Shown: piece after piece, positions 59,801 through 64,000 of the stretch
Position numbering within the stretch: position 1 is the first letter of the stretch
How the letters are laid out: the number at the start of each line of letters is the position of its first letter
DNA from: Pseudomicrostroma phylloplanum
Lineage: Eukaryota; Basidiomycota; Exobasidiomycetes; Microstromatales
Reading direction: 5' to 3'
Length of the DNA: 64,000 nt
Assembly: GCA_039545275.1 (NCBI GenBank)
Contig: BCHS01000001.1
Span: 1,504,853-1,568,852, forward strand
Position numbers and translations under genes: made by a program
Notes under the pieces: model-generated
What the model was told of the DNA's origin: nothing
Database searches by the model: none
What the model saw: the letters and a program-made list of their open reading frames with translations, nothing else

Positions 59801-62127
59801 GACGGCCCTCGGCTGGCTCTGCTCGCATGGCTGGCATGACCAGGGCAGATTCGGCGAAGCGACCATCCGATATCACACTGACAACGACCGGACATCAGGA
59901 AGCTGTGAAGAGCCGACAGCGAGCGGCGGAGATCGCTAAAGAGCGAGCGCAAGGGGGTGCGGCGCCTTTGCCCCCTCCGAAGACTTCGGCTACGCCAGTC
60001 AAGGCGCCACAGCCGGTAGTTGCGCCGGACGCGTCGACAGTGACCGTTGGATCGCAGTCGAGCACATCAGCACTTGGTCGTCTTCGGAAGAGATCCCTCA
60101 CATCACTCTCAGCTGTACGGGCGGGTGCTGTAGCAAGCTCAGCCGCAAAGACGCTCACTCCATCTGAGAACGGCACTGAATCGAAATTGACGAGTGAGGT
60201 CGCTTTCCCGACTGCAGCAGGATCGCATCGACAGGCCTCTATCGGAGAGCCAACGAAGAGCAAAGCAGTGCCTCCGACTACATCAAGCCCTCTGACGAAG
60301 AAGATGACCCGATCGGCGTCTGCAATGGATGCGTACGACGCGAGCAGAGGGCGATGGGAAGAAGGCGGAGCGAGGCAGCGCTTGACCAAGAGTCGCCACA
60401 GCCAGCAGATGAAAGAGCTGAACGACAGAGACTTCATGAATCTGCTCGAGACTGCTCGGCGCGAACACAAGGAGAGCGTAGCCAACAATATGAAGTCGGC
60501 ATCCAAAGCAGTTTCGAAGCCGTCTACATCCGCAACGTCTATCGATAAGAAGACCTCGACAGGCACAAAGGCAGAGCTCGGTCCGCCCCGCCCCACTTTG
60601 CACCGACGAACATCCAGTGCAGATGGCAGATTAGGAGGAGATTGGCCTTCGAATGATGGCAAAGCTGTCCGTGCGCCATCTGTGGAGCTTGAGTCAACGG
60701 AGCTACAAGAAGAGACTACCGCTCCATCACCTCCCAGTGGCGCGGTACGTCTCTTCGAGGTAGGCCATGCCAGTGGCAAAACGACAGACGTCTTCACAAA
60801 CGACGAGGAGTGGAAGCGTGAAGTCCGCGCCTTGTTCGTTATTCGAGAGCTCCTCAATACCGAGCAGTCTTACGCAAGGCATCTCGAGACTCTGTTGGCG
60901 GCGGTCCGCAGGAAAGCTACAGCAACCTCAAGCTCACCAGCGGCTTCGCACTCGCGTCGCAAGTCCTCTACTTCGCTGCTGGGCGCCGACTTGACCATGT
61001 CTGCTTCGTCCGCTCTGGTCTCGAGGACATCGTCCAGTGTCGCTTCGGATCGATATCTCCCCTTGATGAGGAACCTCTTGCCCCAATTGATCGCGCTCAG
61101 TCGAAGCCTTGCTTCCCGGATTGATGCCAACCCCACAGCTGCAGGCGTGGGGAGTGCCTTTTTATCCATCGCTCGACAGCTAGAGGCCACCTTTGTGGCG
61201 TGGAGCATGGCTGCTCAGGATATCATGAAGAGTCTGAGCATCACTCAAGGTCCAAAGGGCAAGCCCAAGGATCGGCTTTATCTGGACCCAGCAATCGATA
61301 CCGATAGCTCAGTGTTCAAGGTGTCCGCCGTCGAGGGCGTCGGCGAGGACACCGGATACGCTGCTGTCAACAATGGTCTTGGCATCACGGGGCGCCCTAC
61401 AACTCCTCCTGGTCGCCATGCGAGGTCGATCAGTTACAGCTCACCGTCTAGCCCCGCGTCTCAAGCACAAGAGTTTCGAGGTCGCTCATTCTCTGCAGAA
61501 CAGACATTGCAGGCACCAGTGGGGCGGCGCAGTAAGCCTGAAAGCTCAATGAGCACAGTAGGCGAGGTCGGCCTCGCGTCTTCGCCCACTGAGATCTACG
61601 ACAGTCCCTTCTCCGAAGAGAGTCCGGATCCTGCTCCGACGACAGTGCAGCCAACGTCTCGACCAGTCTCTCCCTGGGGATTCGCAGCCAGTACGAAGAG
61701 GTCCCTGGCAGCCGTCAAGCGCAAGCAGTCATCGGACACAATCACTGGCGGCAGCGGCGGTGGCTGGCTCTCACGTCGCCAGAGCTTCTCCACCGACGCA
61801 GCATCCATCGGGGGATCTCGCTCGGGCGCTTCAACTCCCTTCCAGCCACTCGCCCCATCCACTTCGCCCGAGCAGCCCTCGTCCGTCGTGGGCAGTGCCA
61901 GCGGCTCCGGTGGAGGGTACGGCGGTTCCACAGTACGCGCCCTCTCGGCGCTCGACGTGGCCATCATGCCTATGCAGCGCCCGCCGCGCTACCTCTTGCT
62001 CCTCGCTGACCTGGTCAAGCACACTGCACCCGATTCGGAGAGCCATGCGGTCGTCACGAAGAGTCTGGAGGTGATGAAGATTATCGCAAAGAAGTGCGAT
62101 GAGGCGTCGCCTACGAGGCAGAGGTAG
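56899..62127 (+). CDS. Rho guanine nucleotide exchange factor with split DH domain
   Basis: Single exon, 1742 aa. The first ~1290 residues are Ser/Pro/Thr-rich and disordered. A DH (RhoGEF) domain starts at W1305: 'REVRALFVIRELLNTEQSYA' / 'RHLETLLAAV' is conserved region 1, and 'YLPLMRNLLPQLIALSRSLA' with 'AFLSIARQLEATFVAWSMAA' forms the middle helices. 'AIMPMQRPPRYLLLLADLVK' (from M1690) is conserved region 3, which contacts the GTPase. The segment between (about 1440-1680) is a Ser/Gly-rich insert, so the domain spans about 437 residues instead of ~190. Translation stops 40 residues after region 3 with no PH domain. The protein would activate a Rho/Cdc42-type GTPase; which one is unknown. 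A poorly related Bud3-like GEF is a possible comparison. The frame shows no in-frame intron I would defend. Confidence 0.78.
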   Translation: MPGHSLAPPDGPSPHSSSSPAKALANPISSGSRSTSRRTPPNASSSTYRASSSGAEEVRALGSASPMGRRAAPCSPDQPYSNLAKSRNQLREPWHTASPSSSSSSPSYSPLSQVRNSRASSHSSSRQAPPLPATLLGDARSPARNGPPFGPIASSSNSGDPHRSHSVRSQLSEGANTDGGYSSSGRDSLRTASVSRKTSRSGRTALLTKDGGESTISSLGRSGSSASTVPTSPGLEPLPPVPPAKTAMKDDTHSIVAQVAEAPTTPPPPELDDIDHPYAIRRSRSRALTEEPIPLPTQGAALPTIYSVGDVIHKEADPAVHNERQSTQTARWNKPLPSPGSQGADRTPSERGESDGASAAPGGRPPSRSALRSAISQGTKYLRRSSAGTKKTSMSDDQEGRQFAHTRAASFNGGQAPAELKIAPPIRSHSPFLFRRKSKSNLIAAAAGGPSAPPLPDLNASPIRAGFPVSQTGRRPSDDPSLSLTAVSPSRGSSDAPLSPLTSLSARQSEDWVASPVEDDCAGSSYLREEFGHRKAASLSPAVDNGVRPTSSPRPSFRHSRSNTFSELQSLAEGGEGPEVAKASRAHASASQTGASSSSGLSPALSVSARPRQSRWSRVMGKSDHGASTPSHDVSPRLSLAVPDKQSYSGSTKNSSSQGRSGAEVRSLNSTRSGSDTASPRKRSPIPSIASSAGSRKTTTLRKGARQSSAETNTIGTGREASSDHLGTRMMQETLESLNGPPDSEETRAAAPLSPATIGMWSSAVASELDLTEQREGAEGASRRGLDGGDIERMEALSDPNSEDMSQYHDALSSPDSGELASSRRGSVINRSEAKGLTVVPIGGATQTSSKSRSATSSLGRTLSTIFDPRPSLQGRIPTSSGPPGMYVQPRKDTGRGRSSTQSSSQESTTSTASTRRSGSTHDNGNTMGPPLHPSTARKALNSSTGAGTSTLAKGSTTGERRSPTRERRPSAGSARMAGMTRADSAKRPSDITLTTTGHQEAVKSRQRAAEIAKERAQGGAAPLPPPKTSATPVKAPQPVVAPDASTVTVGSQSSTSALGRLRKRSLTSLSAVRAGAVASSAAKTLTPSENGTESKLTSEVAFPTAAGSHRQASIGEPTKSKAVPPTTSSPLTKKMTRSASAMDAYDASRGRWEEGGARQRLTKSRHSQQMKELNDRDFMNLLETARREHKESVANNMKSASKAVSKPSTSATSIDKKTSTGTKAELGPPRPTLHRRTSSADGRLGGDWPSNDGKAVRAPSVELESTELQEETTAPSPPSGAVRLFEVGHASGKTTDVFTNDEEWKREVRALFVIRELLNTEQSYARHLETLLAAVRRKATATSSSPAASHSRRKSSTSLLGADLTMSASSALVSRTSSSVASDRYLPLMRNLLPQLIALSRSLASRIDANPTAAGVGSAFLSIARQLEATFVAWSMAAQDIMKSLSITQGPKGKPKDRLYLDPAIDTDSSVFKVSAVEGVGEDTGYAAVNNGLGITGRPTTPPGRHARSISYSSPSSPASQAQEFRGRSFSAEQTLQAPVGRRSKPESSMSTVGEVGLASSPTEIYDSPFSEESPDPAPTTVQPTSRPVSPWGFAASTKRSLAAVKRKQSSDTITGGSGGGWLSRRQSFSTDAASIGGSRSGASTPFQPLAPSTSPEQPSSVVGSASGSGGGYGGSTVRALSALDVAIMPMQRPPRYLLLLADLVKHTAPDSESHAVVTKSLEVMKIIAKKCDEASPTRQR

Positions 62128-62170
62128 AGGTAGATTGTGAGGAGGCGAAGAGATAGGAGCGGGAGGGGTA

Positions 62171-62190
62171 GTGGTGGTGGTGGTGGTGGT
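62171..62190. repeat. (GGT)n trinucleotide tract
   Basis: Six GTG units followed by a further G-rich run, 44 bp after the RhoGEF stop codon. Confidence 0.75.
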
Positions 62191-62437
62191 GGGAGTGGGG
62201 GTGGAGCTGTCCCGGCTCCCAGTCTTCGGGCAACTCTTCTGCATATACACGTCTCGCTCGATAAAGGACAAGCTTTCCCATCACCCTTCTTTGCCCCTCC
62301 TCCCTGCCTTTCCCCTCTTATCGCCCTCCAGCATCATCACCCTTGTCCTCTCCCAACCCACACATCTAAGCGCAGAGCGCAAGAAAATGTATCTATACCT
62401 ACCTACCTGCATAATTATCCCCCTGCCTACTCTCTTG

Positions 62438-62461
62438 AGCGCAGCGCAGCGCAGCGCAGCG
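62438..62461. repeat. (GCAGC)n pentanucleotide repeat
   Basis: About four and a half GCAGC units in a row. Confidence 0.75.
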
Positions 62462-62705
62462 TGACACACTTCACTTCAGCTCAGCCCAGCTCAGATCGGA
62501 CTGGATTGACGCGGAGGAAGGTTGAGCGTCGAATTGAAGAAGACAAGAATGAAGATTCTCAACGGTAGGAGAACGGAAAGGGGAGAAGCGTAGAGCGGGG
62601 GTACTCTAGCGGAGCGTAGTGGAGCTTTGTACAGGGTTAGGGTAAGAGTCACGATAGGAGACGAGGATGGGTAGGTACCTCGGTTGCGACGCTTTGACGC
62701 GACTA

Positions 62706-62724
62706 GAGTGGAGTGGAGTGGAGT
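62706..62724. repeat. (GAGTG)n pentanucleotide repeat
   Basis: Three and a half GAGTG units, ending in GAGTAGAC. Confidence 0.7.
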
Positions 62725-63073
62725 AGACTATTCATCCTGGCTGGCGGGCTGGCTGGCAAGCTGAGTACCACCCTTCCCTTTACACGTCCGCGAGCGCCTC
62801 CCGCGCCCTCTCCCCCTTCTCGTCTCATCTCATCTTTCTACGCGGCCGCTGCTGCTTCCGCGCCTGTGCTTCCTCTAGAACGACCGCAGTGAAGTCTCTC
62901 GTAGGCGCGCTTGTGGATATCTGTCCTGTGCTCTTGGTCCTTCAGCTACGAGCCACATTGTCTGCCTTTCCTTTGGTTTATTTCCATCCCTTTCCTTTTG
63001 TTTCTCAACCGGAGAGGTCCGTTTGTTTCGTGTGTGTGAGGTTCTTCGACGCATCCTTATACTCTGCAGCTAC

Positions 63074-64000
63074 TTACTGAGGGGCTTCTACGAGCACTGT
63101 GCTCCCCTCGGTCTCATCGCTCTCCACACTTCCATTCCCATCACCACTACCAGCACCAGCACTCCTCTGCGTGAGGCCTTCTCGTGCTTGAGTCTCCTGT
63201 GTTCCTGTAGCCCTGGCTTCGCTCACTTCCTGATCCTGTTGCGTCGCCTCATCGCCAGCAGTGCGACGCTGTGCTTCACTGACGAGATGGTAGTCCTCGG
63301 GTCGTTGTCCGCTGCTTCCCTTTGTCTTGAGGCGCTCAGAGTCCCTCGCAGCCTTCCTGTCGGTGTTTCTGCCGGAACCCGTACCCACTATCTTGCCAAT
63401 CAAGCCTGCGAGACCACCCAGGCCGCGCTCGCCACGCGCGATGTTGGAGCCGACGGTGAGACTGGCTCCACTAGGGCGGCCTGCACCGCTGCCTACTACA
63501 GAGGAGGAAGGCTGGTCGGCAGTTGCGCTGACGTCGAAGTCCTCCCGCTCAGCGTCCATCTGGATCAGGGCGTCGAGCATCTGCTTCCTGACTTTTTCCG
63601 TCAGAGCCGTGGCATCAGCCGCGGTCATTCCCTTGGTCTCTACAGGCGGAAGGACCCTGATGCGGATTGTGCCCGATTCAAAGCGACTCTTGGAGTCGAA
63701 GAGGCGGTGGTAGTTTTCGCACACGACGGGGACGACGGGGACTTGTGCTTGCAGAGCGAGGTGGAAGGCGCCCTTCTTGAAAGGGAGGAGATCCGGTACG
63801 GGAAGTTTGGAGCGAGTGCCTTCGGGGAAGACCCAGAGGGAGAGCTTGTCCTTCTTCATGGCCGCCCCCACCTGGTCGAAGGTCTTGACTGCATCGCCTC
63901 GGTTCTTTCTGTCGATGAAGACTGCTCCTGAGAGATACATCCATTGTCCCAGCAGAGGAGCGTACTTGAGCTCTTGCTTGGCCATGATACTGGCCACCTT
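63074..64000 (-). CDS. SLC1: Lysophosphatidate acyltransferase (Slc1-type PlsC family), 5' partial
   Basis: The gene enters from beyond base 64000; about 309 C-terminal residues are present and end at TAA 63074-63076. Slc1 acylates lysophosphatidic acid to phosphatidic acid at the ER or lipid droplets. Visible PlsC motifs: 'VASIMAKQELKYAPLLGQWM', 'SGAVFIDRKNR' (motif II), 'LWVFPEGTRS' (motif III, binds the glycerophosphate) and 'LPFKKGAFHLALQAQVPVVP' (motif IV). The catalytic NHxxxxD motif would lie upstream, outside the window. After 'TEKVRKQMLDALIQ', where yeast Slc1 nearly ends, about 150 extra residues of Ser/Gly/Glu-rich sequence follow. Internal ATGs near 63,980 are not the start because conserved residues continue upstream to the edge. 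Confidence 0.9.
   Translation of the reverse strand, partial: KVASIMAKQELKYAPLLGQWMYLSGAVFIDRKNRGDAVKTFDQVGAAMKKDKLSLWVFPEGTRSKLPVPDLLPFKKGAFHLALQAQVPVVPVVCENYHRLFDSKSRFESGTIRIRVLPPVETKGMTAADATALTEKVRKQMLDALIQMDAEREDFDVSATADQPSSSVVGSGAGRPSGASLTVGSNIARGERGLGGLAGLIGKIVGTGSGRNTDRKAARDSERLKTKGSSGQRPEDYHLVSEAQRRTAGDEATQQDQEVSEARATGTQETQAREGLTQRSAGAGSGDGNGSVESDETEGSTVLVEAPQ

Larger units (their letters stand above)
62128..63073. other. Convergent, repeat-rich intergenic region (RhoGEF / acyltransferase)
   Basis: 946 bp between two stop codons, with four different simple repeats: (GGT)n 62171-62190, (GCAGC)n 62438-62461, (GAGTG)n 62706-62724 and GGCT/GGCG units about 62740-62757. No protein-like frame. 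I looked for a missing 3' exon coding a PH domain and saw none. Confidence 0.55.

Noticed and set aside
62137..62568. A further 3' exon of the RhoGEF gene coding a PH domain
   Set aside because: The sequence is simple repeat and Gly/Arg/Pro-rich frame with no PH-like strand pattern and no clear donor before the stop.
63023..63931. 302-codon frame on the plus strand over the acyltransferase
   Set aside because: It overlaps conserved PlsC motifs encoded on the other strand; the translation has no recognisable features.
1..64000. Transposon, CRISPR array, virus-derived or biosynthetic cluster sequence
   Set aside because: No transposase, integrase, reverse transcriptase, terminal repeats, phage-like genes, polyketide synthase or peptide synthetase is visible; gene content is housekeeping throughout.

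Overview
The window is gene-dense nuclear DNA from a basidiomycete fungus, most likely from the smut lineage (Ustilaginomycotina); the lineage is an inference. It shows eukaryotic spliceosomal genes with short introns (mostly 64-180 nt), near-uniform GTGAGT/GTAAGT donors, short AG acceptors often preceded by CTGAC-like branch sites, many long single-exon genes, introns biased to 5' ends, and orthologues of fungal proteins (NOP13, TMA23, NCA2, ALG2, a CE4 chitin deacetylase, a GH5 glucanase). I find 28 protein-coding genes, two of them cut by the window edges. I see no tRNA, rRNA, CRISPR array, transposon or viral sequence. Two undetermined bases lie at 29866 and 29869, so this is draft assembly.

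Layout. 1-382 is the 3' end of an oxysterol-binding protein gene. 893-2805 (-) is a VTT/TMEM41-type membrane protein. 3253-3711 (+) is MED31. 3865-5879 (-) is NOP13 and 6180-7321 (+) is TMA23, two ribosome-biogenesis genes sharing a 300-bp promoter. 7400-9630 (-) is NCA2 and 9976-10907 (+) is mitochondrial Mn-SOD. 11454-12218 (-) is a small single-pass membrane protein. 13182-15521 (-) is a putative mitochondrial helical-repeat protein. 15949-17201 (+) is ribosomal stalk protein P0. 17488-18960 (-) is a WTAP/Mum2-like protein and 19503-22502 (+) is SART1/Snu66. 22594-24223 (-) is a Cak1/Csk1-like kinase and 24526-25441 (+) is MOB1.

25816-28596 (-) is NAA25/Mdm20. 28877-30512 (+) is a NAPE-PLD-like lipase. 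30729-32402 (-) is COQ1. 32701-33140 (+) is SF3B6/p14. 33288-36371 (-) is a tandem coronin (coronin-7 type). 36829-40695 (+) is a long disordered protein with a C-terminal CUE domain. 41291-43144 and 43549-45593 (both +) are UDP-glucose 4-epimerase and ALG2. 46348-48140 (-) is a membrane-anchored GH5 beta-1,3-glucanase, 49680-50486 (+) a duplicated EthD-like protein, and 50903-52231 (-) a GPI-type chitin deacetylase. 53373-56180 (+) is an unrecognised protein with PCNA-binding (PIP) motifs. 56899-62127 (+) is a RhoGEF with a split DH domain. 63074 to the end (-) is an Slc1-type lysophosphatidate acyltransferase.

From MED31 to the CUE-domain gene, strands alternate almost perfectly, giving closely spaced divergent pairs with shared promoters and convergent pairs with short 3' gaps. 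Some divergent pairs match in function (NOP13/TMA23, WTAP-like/SART1, Cak1-like/MOB1). The most interesting signals are the twin-PIP-box protein, the structured introns of the epimerase and P0 genes, the stop-free 78-nt intron in COQ1, the RRPE-like element in the NOP13/TMA23 promoter, and the large insertions inside the NOP13 RRM2 and the RhoGEF DH domain. I found nothing resembling a defence, secondary-metabolite or mobile system.
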